Positions 16,921 through 25,887 are shown, numbered from the stretch's first letter. The stretch: DNA of 64,000 bases from Phycisphaeraceae bacterium (GCA_007693965.1 RECQ01000036.1:62001-126000), one strand, 5' to 3'. Program-made: numbers and translations. Notes: generated from the letters alone by a model not told the origin.

Positions 16921-18024
16921 ATGACTACGAACGAAACTGAAAAAGAGTCTGACCTCATCGGCCCCCCAACTCCATGGGATTCTTCTCCCGTGCGACTGGA
17001 GCAGTGGCTGACCAGAGAAGCCCCGCACGACGCTTTGCAACTCTGGATCCTCAAGCAGGATCAACCCCGGGCGGATGAGCTTCTTCTCTGCAATGGGTTC
17101 AGTGAAGAGACGGTCGCAAGCTGGCTCGCCGGCGCCCATCATTCCGACACGCTCTTCCAGCGCGCCGGCGCCGAGGGCGGCGTGCAGGGTTCGCTAACCG
17201 AGACCGGCATGCACAACGGGATGTTGCCGCCGGATGCGCGTGTGATGGCCCACATGCAGATGGAGTCGCTCGCCCATGGGCGGGCCTGGTACATCATCGC
17301 GGCGCGCACCGGCGAGCCGTTCACTTCGCGCGAGCAGGAGATCATGGCGTCCTCGCTGCGCCTGTGGCAGGCGTCGTTCAATCGTCCAGCCGAGCCCGGG
17401 ATGGCGCGGATGGTGGTGGGCAGCGATCATCGCCTGCTTCACGCCGACCCCGCCTGCCGGCTGCTGCTGCTGCACCACGGCGTGTCGTTCCAGCAGCTCA
17501 TCGGGTGGATTCATGAGATCCACGAGCAGCGCTGGCCCGGAGGGGCCGACGAGGCGCCGCACGATTTCGCCATCGAACTGGGCGATGAGGTGTACTGGAT
17601 CGTGATTCGCCGCGCGGCCTGCATCGGTCTGCCCGACTCGCACAACTGGCGGATCGAGCTGCGTCCGCTGGAGCCGAACGAGCTGGTTCCCGTGGGGCGC
17701 CTCGCGGACGAGCGCATCGCCCTCGCCCTCGCCTACATCCACGATCACTGCAACAAGTCGCCCAGCCTCACCAGCATCGCGCGGCACGTACACGTCAGCC
17801 CCTTCCACTTCCACCGGCTCTTCACCCGCCAGGTCGGCGTCTCGCCGAAGCAGTACCTCCAGATGAAGCAGCTCCAGGTGGCGCGGTGGCGCCTGCGTTC
17901 GCAGCGCGTCCCCATCGGGCGCATCGCGAAGGAGGCGGGCTTCCGCAGCCACGGGCACTTCACCGCGACCTTCCGGCGTGTGGTCGGTGTCTCGCCCACC
18001 TCCTATCGCAGCCGCTCAAGCTGA
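16921..18024 (+). CDS. AraC family transcriptional regulator
   Basis: 367 residues. The C-terminal 100 hold two helix-turn-helix units: LTSIARHVHVSPFHFHRLFT, then IGRIAKEAGFRSHGHFTATF with RRVVGVSPTSYR, the AraC signature. The N-terminal 250 residues form an unrecognised sensing region with a possible PAS-like middle (GMARMVVGSDHRLLHADPAC). GGAGGGG stands about 8-12 nt before the ATG. The ligand and the regulated genes are unknown; the Nudix gene lies upstream and the nfeD pair downstream. Confidence 0.9.
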   Translation: MTTNETEKESDLIGPPTPWDSSPVRLEQWLTREAPHDALQLWILKQDQPRADELLLCNGFSEETVASWLAGAHHSDTLFQRAGAEGGVQGSLTETGMHNGMLPPDARVMAHMQMESLAHGRAWYIIAARTGEPFTSREQEIMASSLRLWQASFNRPAEPGMARMVVGSDHRLLHADPACRLLLLHHGVSFQQLIGWIHEIHEQRWPGGADEAPHDFAIELGDEVYWIVIRRAACIGLPDSHNWRIELRPLEPNELVPVGRLADERIALALAYIHDHCNKSPSLTSIARHVHVSPFHFHRLFTRQVGVSPKQYLQMKQLQVARWRLRSQRVPIGRIAKEAGFRSHGHFTATFRRVVGVSPTSYRSRSS

Positions 18025-18186
18025 TTCGCCCCCACCTGGGATGGGTTTATCGCCCCCACAGACCCATATCGCCAACCCGACGCAACCGGGGAGGACGCAA
18101 CGCCGAAAGACGATGTTGACGACACCGGGCGCGTGGCTCGGGCGCGTGACGCGTCGGTGCGGCGGGCCGTTCTATACTTCCACACG

Positions 18187-20061
18187 ATGCTGCTCAGACT
18201 TTGCACATGGATGCGATCGATCGCGCTCGCCCCGAGCGCTGCGGGGTGGAGATCCTGCCTGCGCGTGGCCCGGATGACCGCCCTGGGCGTCGCCCTCCTC
18301 GGCGCCGCCCTGCAGGCGATGGCCACCGCCCAGCCCCCCGCAGGCGCCACGGCCTCTGCATCGGCGGTGCCCGGCGCCCGCCAGGCCTCCGAAATCGTCG
18401 TCATCACCATCCACGGGCCCATCGACAGGTGGACCGCCTTCAGCGTCCAGCGCCGTCTCGAACAGGCCGCCGAGGGTGGGGCGGGCGCCGTCGTCATCGA
18501 TCTCAACACCCCGGGCGGCGAGGTCGGGGCGGTCCTGGAGATCTGCTCTCTCATCAAGAATTCGCCCATCCCCAACACGGTGGCGTGGGTGAACCCCGAC
18601 GCCTACTCCGGCGGCGCCATCATCGCGCTCGCCTGCCGCGAGATCGTTGTGGCTCGCAACGCCTCGATGGGCGACGCCATTCCCATCCAGCCCATGGGCA
18701 TGGCCTTCGGCCAGAGCATGGCGGAGGAGGAGCGGCAGAAGATCCTGGCGCCGCTGCTGGCAGAGGTGGTCGACTCCGCCCGCAGCCGCGGCTGGGACGA
18801 AAAGCTCGTGCAGGGCTTTCTCGCCCTCGACGTCGAACTCTGGCTGGTGGAGGACAACCGCACCGGCGATCGCATCTTCATCAATGAGCGCGAGTATCGG
18901 ATGCTTTTCGACGAGGCCCCGCCACGCACCTCGCCGCGCATCGCCAGCGGCGTGATGTCGGAAGCGGAGCCGGACTCGCAACCCGCACCGCCCCGGCGTC
19001 GATCGGCGCCCGTAGATGAGAGCGCCGATGGTTTCCGCCCCGCAACGGAGGATGTCGAGCGCAGGCTTGGCCCCGACCTCGCCCGACAGATTGACGAACG
19101 CCTGAGCGATGCTCCCAGCCGCCGGCCGGTCCTGACAAGCGAAGATCGCGGCCAGTTCACACTCATTGAATACGCCACCGACGGGCGCACCGCGCTGGTC
19201 GTCAAGACAAGCGAAATGCTCGACTGGGGCTTCGCATCGGAAGTGATCACCAGCGATGAGCAGCTCAAGGAGTTCTTCGGCGCCCAGCGCATGGTGCGCC
19301 TGGACATGACCTGGTCGGAGAAGGCGGCGCGGTTCCTGAGCCTCTTCCCGGTGCAGGCGGTGCTGATCATCGTCTTCCTGGTGGCGCTCTTCGTCGAGAT
19401 GGCGGCGCCGGGGATCGGGATTCCCGGTGGTGTGGCGGCGCTGGCGCTGATCATGCTGATCGCCCCGCCGCTGATCGTCGGCGCCGCGGCGTGGTGGTGG
19501 GTCGGCGCGGTGCTGGTGGGCCTGCTGCTGGTCGGCGTGGAGATGTTCCTGCTGCCAGGCTTCGGCATACCCGGCGTCGCGGGGGTTGTGCTGCTCTTCG
19601 CCGGGCTGGTCGGGCTGGTGGTGGGCGCGGGGACGGGTTACGGCCCCGGCTCGTCGCAGGAGATTCTGTGGGCCATCGCGACGGTCTTCCTCGGCTTCTT
19701 CACCGCGGGGATCGCGCTGTATTTCGTGAGCAAGTATTACGGCGCCCTGCCCGTCTTCAGCCGCCTGGTGCTGACCGACGAGCCGCGCGACGCCGATCGT
19801 GACGAGAATTCGGGCATGCTCACCGCGATGGGCGCTGCGGACCAGGGCGTCGTCGAAGTGGGCGCCGCCGGCGTCGCGACCACGCCGCTGCGTCCTGCGG
19901 GCACGGTCGATTTCGACGGCGAGCTTGTCGACGTCGTCTCTGAATTCGGATTCGTCGAGAGGGGCCAGCGCGTGCGCGTCGTGCAGGTCACCAAGTATCG
20001 CGTGGCCGTGGCGCCGGAGGCCGTCGAGCCGCCGGAGCCGGCGGGGGAGGAGCCAGCGTGA
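18187..20061 (+). CDS. NfeD family membrane-bound serine protease (long form)
   Basis: About 624 residues. The N-terminal signal or anchor (MTALGVALLGAALQAMA) precedes a ClpP/crotonase-fold protease domain: IDLNTPGGEVGAV, then NPDAYSGGAIIALACREI with the probable nucleophile Ser141. A linker carries an acidic/Arg-rich insert. Four or five transmembrane helices follow (about 405-530), then a C-terminal NfeD OB-fold (TPLRPAGTVDFDGELVDVVS). This order is typical of long NfeD proteins, which work with stomatin/SPFH partners in membrane quality control. The start is uncertain: ATG at 18187 is used, and a GTG at 18133 is in frame. It overlaps the short NfeD gene by 4 nt. Confidence 0.88.
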   Translation: MLLRLCTWMRSIALAPSAAGWRSCLRVARMTALGVALLGAALQAMATAQPPAGATASASAVPGARQASEIVVITIHGPIDRWTAFSVQRRLEQAAEGGAGAVVIDLNTPGGEVGAVLEICSLIKNSPIPNTVAWVNPDAYSGGAIIALACREIVVARNASMGDAIPIQPMGMAFGQSMAEEERQKILAPLLAEVVDSARSRGWDEKLVQGFLALDVELWLVEDNRTGDRIFINEREYRMLFDEAPPRTSPRIASGVMSEAEPDSQPAPPRRRSAPVDESADGFRPATEDVERRLGPDLARQIDERLSDAPSRRPVLTSEDRGQFTLIEYATDGRTALVVKTSEMLDWGFASEVITSDEQLKEFFGAQRMVRLDMTWSEKAARFLSLFPVQAVLIIVFLVALFVEMAAPGIGIPGGVAALALIMLIAPPLIVGAAAWWWVGAVLVGLLLVGVEMFLLPGFGIPGVAGVVLLFAGLVGLVVGAGTGYGPGSSQEILWAIATVFLGFFTAGIALYFVSKYYGALPVFSRLVLTDEPRDADRDENSGMLTAMGAADQGVVEVGAAGVATTPLRPAGTVDFDGELVDVVSEFGFVERGQRVRVVQVTKYRVAVAPEAVEPPEPAGEEPA

Positions 20062-20561
20062 CAGAGCCGATGCTTCTGTGGGCGTTCGGACTGTTGGCCG
20101 CCGCGGTGTTGATCTTCGCGATCGAGCTGTTTGTTCCCAGCGGCGGGATCATCAGCATCGTCGGGCTGGTGGTGCTGGCGGCGTCGATCGTCTGCTTCTG
20201 GCGCGTGGACGTGTGGTGGGGAATGGCGAGTCTGCTCGCGGTGATCGTGCTGGGGCCGCTGGCGATCTCCTTTGCGTTCAAGATCTGGCCCCACACGCCG
20301 GTGGGGCAGAAGCTCATGCTCGCAGGGGATGAGGAGCGGGCCGCGGAGATGCGCGAAGAGCGTATGAAGCAGGAAACGATCCGCCAGACGCTCGTCGGCG
20401 TCGAGGGCGAGGCCGCCACGGACATGCACCCCATCGGCTCCGTCACGATCGAGGGCGAGCGGCTGGAGGCGCTGGCCGAGGGGGGCATGATCCCCCGCGG
20501 CGCCCGAGTCCGCGTGACGCACGTCGAGGGCAATCGCATCCGCGTCCGCCGGGTGGTGTGA
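20058..20561 (+). CDS. Short NfeD-like membrane protein
   Basis: 167 residues. Two or three hydrophobic helices at the N-terminus (LLWAFGLLAAAVLIFAIELF, ISIVGLVVLAASIVCFW) are followed by a charged linker (EERAAEMREERMKQE) and a C-terminal NfeD-type OB-fold (GVEGEAATDMHPIGSVTIEG ... GARVRVTHVEGNRIRVRRV). It has no protease domain. The GTG start overlaps the stop of the long NfeD gene (GTGA), so the two are almost certainly coupled. A stomatin-type partner is not in the window. Confidence 0.85.
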   Translation: MTEPMLLWAFGLLAAAVLIFAIELFVPSGGIISIVGLVVLAASIVCFWRVDVWWGMASLLAVIVLGPLAISFAFKIWPHTPVGQKLMLAGDEERAAEMREERMKQETIRQTLVGVEGEAATDMHPIGSVTIEGERLEALAEGGMIPRGARVRVTHVEGNRIRVRRVV

Positions 20562-20597
20562 CGCGTCGGTCCGCTCTCGAACCCTACCATCCTGCGA

Positions 20598-21956
20598 ATG
20601 AACGACCTCTGGAAAGCCCGGCGCGACCAGGCCCGGCAGGCGGCGGCGCCGCTGGCCGTGCGCATGCGCCCGCGCACACTCGAAGAATTCGCCGGCCAGG
20701 GGCACATCCTGGGCGAGGGGCGGCTGCTGCGCCGCATGCTCGCCGCCGACGCCCTCACCAGCGTGATCTTCCACGGCCCGCCCGGCACGGGGAAGACGAC
20801 GCTGGCCGAGGTGATCGCCAACCAGACGAAGAGCGCCTTCGTGCGCGAGAACGCCGCGGGCGTGGGTGTGAAGCGCATCCGCGAGGTCATGGACGAGGCG
20901 GGGCGCCGGCTGGAAGAGGGCGGGCGCCGGACGATCCTGTTCCTCGATGAGATCCACCGCTTCTCGCGGTCACAGCAGGATGTGCTGCTGGAGGATGTCG
21001 AGCGGGGCGTGATCATCCTCATCGGCGCGACGACGGAAAACCCGATGTTCAGCGTCAACTCGGCGCTGGTCAGCCGCAGCGCGCTGTTCAGATTCGAGCC
21101 GCTGGAGGAAGATGACATCGTGCGGCTGCTGCGGGCCGCGATCGCGGATAAGGAGCGCGGATATGGGAAGTTCGATCTACAGGTGAGCGACGAGGCGCTG
21201 CACCACTGGGCCACGATCAGCGACGGCGATGCGAGACGGGCGCTGAGCGCGCTGGAGATCGCGGTGAAGTCAAGCTCTTCCACCAAAGAAAGCGGCTCAA
21301 AGAGCCGCTCCACCATCGTCATCGACCTGGAGGCCGCGCAGGAGTCGATCCAGCGCAAGGCCCTCGTCTACGACGGCACGGGGGATGAGCATTACGACGC
21401 CATCAGCGCCATGATCAAATCGGTCCGCGGCAGCGACCCCGACGCCGCGGTCTACTGGATCGCCCGCATGCTCGAAGCCGGCGAAGACCCGCGCTTCATC
21501 GCGCGGCGCCTCGCCATCCTCGCCAGCGAGGACATCGGCAACGCCGACCCCCGCGGCGTCATGGTCGCCGACGCCACGTGGTCCCTCGTCGAACGCATCG
21601 GCATGCCCGAGGCACGCATCACACTCAGCCAGTGCGCGATCTATCTGGCGCTGGCGCCCAAGAGCAACGCCAGCTACCAGGCGATCGACGCGGCGATCGC
21701 GGACGTGCGCGAAGGCCGCACCGTCGCCGTGCCCATCTTCCTGCGCGACGGCCACAAGGTGAAGAGCGAAGGCAGCCCCGAAGAGGGAAAGGGCTACGAA
21801 TACAGCCACAGCGCCGATGTGAACACGTCCATCGGACCGGTGACCGGGCAGGACTATCTCGGCGTCGACAAGCGGTATTACGACCCGAAGGGGATCGGGG
21901 TGGAGAAGATGTTGAAGGAGCGGTTGGAGGAGGTGAGACGGGCGCGGCGAACGTAG
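20598..21956 (+). CDS. rarA: Replication-associated recombination protein A (RarA/MgsA AAA ATPase)
   Basis: AAA+ ATPase related to clamp loaders that acts at stalled replication forks. 452 residues, normal length. Walker A GPPGTGKT is at 60-67 and Walker B LFLDEIHRF at 114-122. The sensor region is IGATTENPMFSVNSALVSRS. The C-terminal tetramerisation domain carries KSVRGSDPDAAVYWIARMLE, ILASEDIGNADPRG and FLRDGHK. The ATG at 20598 lies 37 nt behind the short nfeD gene. A 20-nt palindrome begins directly after the TAG stop. Confidence 0.95.
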   Translation: MNDLWKARRDQARQAAAPLAVRMRPRTLEEFAGQGHILGEGRLLRRMLAADALTSVIFHGPPGTGKTTLAEVIANQTKSAFVRENAAGVGVKRIREVMDEAGRRLEEGGRRTILFLDEIHRFSRSQQDVLLEDVERGVIILIGATTENPMFSVNSALVSRSALFRFEPLEEDDIVRLLRAAIADKERGYGKFDLQVSDEALHHWATISDGDARRALSALEIAVKSSSSTKESGSKSRSTIVIDLEAAQESIQRKALVYDGTGDEHYDAISAMIKSVRGSDPDAAVYWIARMLEAGEDPRFIARRLAILASEDIGNADPRGVMVADATWSLVERIGMPEARITLSQCAIYLALAPKSNASYQAIDAAIADVREGRTVAVPIFLRDGHKVKSEGSPEEGKGYEYSHSADVNTSIGPVTGQDYLGVDKRYYDPKGIGVEKMLKERLEEVRRARRT

Positions 21957-21976
21957 GGGCACGGCACGCCGTGCCC
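21957..21976. repeat. 20-nt palindrome GGGCACGGC-AC-GCCGTGCCC
   Basis: The 9-bp arms are perfect and start at the first base after the rarA stop. It has the same layout as the palindrome at 8848-8867. It could act as a terminator stem but has no T tract. Confidence 0.75.
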
Positions 21977-22017
21977 AGGGTCGCGAGGGACGTGTATAAC
22001 ACTGCAAAAGAGACACA

Positions 22018-22674
22018 TTGCAAAAGCGCCTTCAGATAATCCGGGCCTACGCGCGGCGATTGGGATACCGGTCGGCGGGAAATCTGCGCGTGCTCGGGAA
22101 GGCGCTCATCCTGTCCTGCATCCTCTCCCCGGTCCTCGTCCTGGCGTTCATCGTGTATATGTACGCCAACTTCAACACCATTCCATTGTTCACACGCGAT
22201 GAAACAAGCGGTCGGATTCCTCTTCGGGAAGACGCGACCATACTCTTCATGTGCAGTTATATGTTTTTCCCGCTGACGTTTCCGCTCGTCGCATGGGTTC
22301 GACCATTCAAGATCCGTCGCGAGCGGCAGCCGCCGCACCTCTGCAGATATTGCCGCTACGACATGTCCGGCGTCGAATCCGGCGCCTGCCCTGAATGCGG
22401 CAAGCGGCACGATCTGGCGGCGAACGAGGCGCGAAACTGGCTCACAAGGCGCGCGTTCAGATTGTGGCGAATTCCGATTATTGCGTATGCGATACTCGGC
22501 TACGGCTTCGCGATTGTTTGGCATGTCACCTTCGAGCCAACTGTTCTCAATTATCGAACGCCGTTCGAACAAGGCTTGGAGCTGTTCACTCTGGCACTGC
22601 TTCCCGCCGTGCTGGTGTGGGCATATTGGATGCTCGAGGGCGCGATGATCAGATCTGACGAACTGGGGGATTGA
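22018..22674 (+). CDS. Membrane protein with zinc-ribbon motif CRYCRYDMSG...CPECG
   Basis: 218 residues. Two transmembrane helices (about 27-50 and 77-96) are followed by a four-Cys knuckle at about 110-131 (LCRYCRYDMSG, then CPECGKRHD) and two more helices. The C-x2-C-x-Y-D-x-x-G...CPECG pattern is familiar from many planctomycete membrane proteins of unknown role. The frame begins with TTG at 22018. No Shine-Dalgarno is obvious, so the start is uncertain. It is less GC-rich than its neighbours. Confidence 0.7.
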   Translation: MQKRLQIIRAYARRLGYRSAGNLRVLGKALILSCILSPVLVLAFIVYMYANFNTIPLFTRDETSGRIPLREDATILFMCSYMFFPLTFPLVAWVRPFKIRRERQPPHLCRYCRYDMSGVESGACPECGKRHDLAANEARNWLTRRAFRLWRIPIIAYAILGYGFAIVWHVTFEPTVLNYRTPFEQGLELFTLALLPAVLVWAYWMLEGAMIRSDELGD

Positions 22675-22826
22675 CGATTCACACGACCTCCTCGCTCCCC
22701 TACGATTCGTCGATGCACTGGTAAAGGAATCCGCCGCCGCACCCGGAACAGGACTCCGAGAGCCAACGCGGCCCATCGGTCCTCTCCGTCTCAAGGGTCC
22801 TATCCTCAGTCATCACCACAAACCCC

Positions 22827-23063
22827 ATGCGCTGGAAGAAGACCATCCTGATCGCCCTCGCCATCGGCGTCGCCGTCTTTCTCGCCGCGGCGGGGCTCGC
22901 GCGGGGGATGGGCGCCGGGTGGATTGATGCGGCGCTGGCGGGGGCGGTGGTGGCGATCGTGGTCGGGGGGGTGGGGCTCTTCGTGGCGGCGCTGATCACC
23001 TACCGGAAGCCGGCGTGGGGCGATGACCGGCGGGGGGCGCCGGGCCGGGAGGGCGCCGGATGA
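22827..23063 (+). CDS. Small two-helix membrane protein
   Basis: 78 residues. Two hydrophobic helices (ILIALAIGVAVFLAAAGLA and ALAGAVVAIVVGGVGLFVAA) are separated by a short loop; the tail is Gly/Arg-rich. No family is recognised. It overlaps the next gene by 4 nt (ATGA), which argues that both are real and cotranslated. Confidence 0.6.
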   Translation: MRWKKTILIALAIGVAVFLAAAGLARGMGAGWIDAALAGAVVAIVVGGVGLFVAALITYRKPAWGDDRRGAPGREGAG

Positions 23064-23434
23064 GCGGGCAGACTTCGCCAGACCGCCGCGGCGTGCGGCC
23101 GCATGTGGTGTGGGCCTTCATCACGCTGGTCTTCTTCATCGCCAGCGCGCTGGGGGTGGGCTACATCCATCACATGGTCTCAACGCGGGATCCGGAGCGG
23201 CCTGCCTCGCTGCAGACCTCGGCGCTGGTCGGCGCGGGGGTCGGGGGCATCGCCGCCCTCTCCGTCGGGGGGTTCGGCTTCGCCATCATCTTCGGGGCGA
23301 TCTACCGCGAGCCGCCGCGGCGGCCGGGGATGTTCCAGCCCGCCGTGACGCCGCCGGGAGAGCCGGGCGAGGGCGAGACAGACCCCGCAGACAGTCGGGA
23401 CACTCCCCCGCCGGCGCCGGATCAGCGGCCCTGA
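23060..23434 (+). CDS. Small two-helix membrane protein with Pro-rich tail
   Basis: 124 residues. Helices at about 17-38 (VVWAFITLVFFIASALGVGY) and 52-78 are followed by an acidic Pro-rich tail. Its layout matches the preceding 78-residue protein (helix, loop, Gly-rich helix), so the two may be old paralogues. The start ATG overlaps the upstream stop. Function unknown. Confidence 0.6.
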   Translation: MSGQTSPDRRGVRPHVVWAFITLVFFIASALGVGYIHHMVSTRDPERPASLQTSALVGAGVGGIAALSVGGFGFAIIFGAIYREPPRRPGMFQPAVTPPGEPGEGETDPADSRDTPPPAPDQRP

Positions 23435-23529
23435 GACGCGCAAGAACCGCGCGTTTCCGCCGTCCCATTCTCGCTAGACCGGAACAATTCCCGCAAGACT
23501 TGCATCCAGCGGCCTGATCCGGTAGAAGT

Positions 23530-23544
23530 TGAGACTGAGTCTCA
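23530..23544 (+). promoter_or_regulatory. Palindrome TGAGACT-G-AGTCTCA, operator candidate
   Basis: A perfect 7-1-7 inverted repeat ends 34 nt upstream of the ATG at 23579, ahead of a good ribosome site (AGAGGAG at 23564-23570). Its shape and the following ATTGTCA recall Fur-type sites, but this is only a resemblance. Confidence 0.4.
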
Positions 23545-23578
23545 TTGTCAGCCACCCATCTTCAGAGGAGAAGAACCC

Positions 23579-24253
23579 ATGAACTTGTCTCTCCGCATCG
23601 GCGCCGGCGCGTTTGCGTTCGCAATCGGCGCGTCTGCCTTCGCGCTCACTGTTCCTTTTACGGAGGACTTCGACACCGACGCCGCCAATTGGCGCGATGC
23701 GCCGGGCGCGAGCACGCTCGACTGGTTCGGCGCCGGCGGCGTCGACAACGGCCCCTACGCCTCGGGCGTCTTCAATTTCGTCAACACGCAGGACGAGGAC
23801 ACGCCGATCCTTCTGCGAGGCCAGGCCGGCTTCAACAGCAGCGGCGGCGCCTTCGTCGGCGACTGGATCGACGGCGGCGTGACCGAGCTGAGCTTTTTCC
23901 TCCGCCATGATGTGGGCGCGCCGATCGATCTGTTCGTGCGTCTCGCCACGCCCGGCAACTTCCCCGCCGCCCTCGCCTTCATCTTCACCCCGACGCCCTC
24001 GGACGAGTGGACGCAGATCTCGATCCCGATCGACCCATCAAACCCGCAGTTTGTGAGCTTCTCGGGGTCGAACTTCAACACCGTCTTCAGCAACATCGGC
24101 AACATTCAGATCGGCGCTATCGTCGATGGATCGCTGGCGGGGCTGGATCAGGAGTTCCGCTTCGACCTCGACCGCGTCTCGATCGTTCCCGGCCCCGGCG
24201 GCGTCGCCCTGCTGGCCCTGGCGGGTGTTGCGGGGATGCGTCGGCGTCGGTGA
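23579..24253 (+). CDS. Exosortase-type (PEP-CTERM-like) secreted protein
   Basis: 224 residues. The signal peptide (AGAFAFAIGASAFAL) precedes a beta-rich domain resembling carbohydrate-binding or lectin-like folds (FTEDFDTDAANWRDAPG ... FRFDLDRVSIV). It ends VPGPGGVALLALAGVAGMRR plus RR: a P-x-P-G core, a short hydrophobic helix and an Arg cluster. That is the tripartite sorting tail cut by exosortases. The ribosome site AGAGGAG at 23564-23570 is 8 nt from the ATG. A candidate operator palindrome is at 23530-23544. The likely processing enzyme is encoded at 58543-59508. Confidence 0.82.
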   Translation: MNLSLRIGAGAFAFAIGASAFALTVPFTEDFDTDAANWRDAPGASTLDWFGAGGVDNGPYASGVFNFVNTQDEDTPILLRGQAGFNSSGGAFVGDWIDGGVTELSFFLRHDVGAPIDLFVRLATPGNFPAALAFIFTPTPSDEWTQISIPIDPSNPQFVSFSGSNFNTVFSNIGNIQIGAIVDGSLAGLDQEFRFDLDRVSIVPGPGGVALLALAGVAGMRRRR

Positions 24254-24273
24254 TCGGGAGGGAGAGGGGGAAA

Positions 24274-24396
24274 ACCACATAGGCGCAGAGCCACGGTGAG
24301 AAGGACTGGGCTGAGAAAGTGTTCTGATGGAGAATTTGGCGCTTTGGCGCTTTGATGCTTTGCTGCTTTCCCTCCGTGCCTCTGTGTCTTTTGGTG
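24274..24396. repeat. Imperfect hairpin element of the CACAGAG type
   Basis: The left arm (24274-24300, ACCACATAGGCGCAGAGCC) pairs imperfectly with the right arm (24371-24395, CCTCTGTGTCTTTTGGTGA). The interior holds CTTTGGCG/CTTTGATG/CTTTGCTG octamers. It is related to the two hairpins around exbB (42389-42496 and 43266-43416). No gene lies in this gap. Confidence 0.7.
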
Positions 24397-24479
24397 ATCC
24401 CCACTGAAAGAAGGCGCCCGCCGGGCGAGGGGCTTACAATGGCCCTTCGCCCGTTCTTTCTCTCACGCCGGGAGCCTTC

Positions 24480-25520
24480 ATGCCTCAGGAGTCGATGTTT
24501 CAGGACAAAGCGATGGCCGACACGCCGCAGGAAACCCGCCGGTACATCCGCGACCTCGGGCCTTCCGAGCAGTTCGACGGTGCGTTCACCATCGGCAACG
24601 CCCAGCTCGGGACGACCCGCAACGGCAAGCCCTACCTGCGCTGCCTGCTGAGCGACCGCACCGGCGAGCTGCCGGGGCGGATGTGGAGCTGCCCGGAGGA
24701 GCTGTTCAACCGTTTGCCGACGGATGGCTTCGTCTACGTCCACGGCGAGACGCAGCCCTACCAGGGCGAACTGCAGCTCATCATCCATTCGATCGAGCCC
24801 ATCGAGCCCTCCGACGCCCAGCTCACCGAGCTGCTCCCCTCGTCCGAGCGGCCCGCGGCGGAGATGTTCGCCGAGCTGGTCGGCATGCTCGACAACGTCA
24901 AGCATCCGGCCATGAAGGCCCTCATCAAGGCGTATCTCGATGACGAGATGCTGATGGACCAGTTCCGCAAGGCGCCGGCGGCGAAGATGATGCACCACGC
25001 CTATCTCGGCGGGCTGCTCGAGCACACGCTCAACCTGCTCAAGCTGGCCGAGGTGGTGTGCCCGCTGTACCCGCAGATCAACCGCGAGCTGGTGCTGGTC
25101 GGGCTCTTCCTGCACGACCTGGGCAAGACGCGCGAGCTGCAGTGGGAGAAGGGGTTCGGCTACACCGACCGCGGCCAGCTCGTCGGGCACATCGTGGACG
25201 GGGCGATCATGCTCCACGACAAGGCCCAGCAGGCGATGCGCGAATCCGGCGTGCGGCCCCCGGCGCATGCGATCACGGTGCTGCAGCACATCATCCTCTC
25301 GCACCACACGCTGCCCGAGTACGGCGCCGCCAAGGTGCCCTCGACCCCCGAGGCGATCCTGGTGGCGATGCTGGACAACCTGGACGCCAAGACGACCATC
25401 GCGTTGATGGCGGCAAAGCGGGGGGATCGGCCTGCGTTCGATCTGGGCGGCAACTTCACGGACAAGCAGTGGGCCCTGGCGAACACGCGGCTGTTCCGGC
25501 CGGATCCGCTGGGGCCGTGA
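24480..25520 (+). CDS. YhaM-like 3'-5' exoribonuclease (OB fold plus HD domain)
   Basis: 346 residues. The N-terminal OB fold (about 30-110: FTIGNAQLGTTRNGKPYLRC, then LSDRTGELPGRMWS) binds nucleic acid. The HD phosphohydrolase domain has MMHHAYLGGLLEHTLNLLKL, FLHDLGKT (His212-Asp213) and LQHIILSHH. This order matches the YhaM/CBF1 family, which trims RNA or single-stranded DNA from the 3' end. The ATG at 24480 is used; ATGs at 24495 and 24510 are alternatives. It is flanked by exosortase substrates but shows no link with them. Confidence 0.88.
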   Translation: MPQESMFQDKAMADTPQETRRYIRDLGPSEQFDGAFTIGNAQLGTTRNGKPYLRCLLSDRTGELPGRMWSCPEELFNRLPTDGFVYVHGETQPYQGELQLIIHSIEPIEPSDAQLTELLPSSERPAAEMFAELVGMLDNVKHPAMKALIKAYLDDEMLMDQFRKAPAAKMMHHAYLGGLLEHTLNLLKLAEVVCPLYPQINRELVLVGLFLHDLGKTRELQWEKGFGYTDRGQLVGHIVDGAIMLHDKAQQAMRESGVRPPAHAITVLQHIILSHHTLPEYGAAKVPSTPEAILVAMLDNLDAKTTIALMAAKRGDRPAFDLGGNFTDKQWALANTRLFRPDPLGP

Positions 25521-25887
25521 GGGGCCGGACTGCGCCTTCACACAATCCTGGGCCTTTTCAAGACAAGAACTTGACGCCATCGTCGTCGAAAAGCAGCACG
25601 GCGCCGCAAGAACCTCTCCCTTGTGTTCAGGAGGCGCTAATACGGGCCTGCACTGCCGATGGAGCGACGTTTGGCCGTTGATGGCCGGGTCCGGCGGGAT
25701 TAGTGTTGCGTCTGATAGGAGGCGGAGCCGGACTGCTTCGGCGGTTCGGATCAGGGGATATTGGCAACGGGCGCACAATGCGGATACCTGCGCCCGGGGC
25801 CTCGCATACAAGCACGTCGGATGTTCCGGCGCAATCCCAGCCTCAACACGTCAAGCGGACATTGTCCGCTCAGGAGGATTTGGAATC
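25521..25887 (+). other. Leader region with hairpin at 25854-25870
   Basis: No gene is supportable here. A 7-bp hairpin (AGCGGAC-ATT-GTCCGCT) ends directly before the AGGAGG ribosome site (25872-25877) of the next gene and could affect its accessibility. No clear promoter was found. Confidence 0.4.

Noticed and set aside
24352-24651. Open frame over the CACAGAG hairpin at 24.3 kb
   Set aside because: It translates the repeat and then runs out of frame into the YhaM-like gene.
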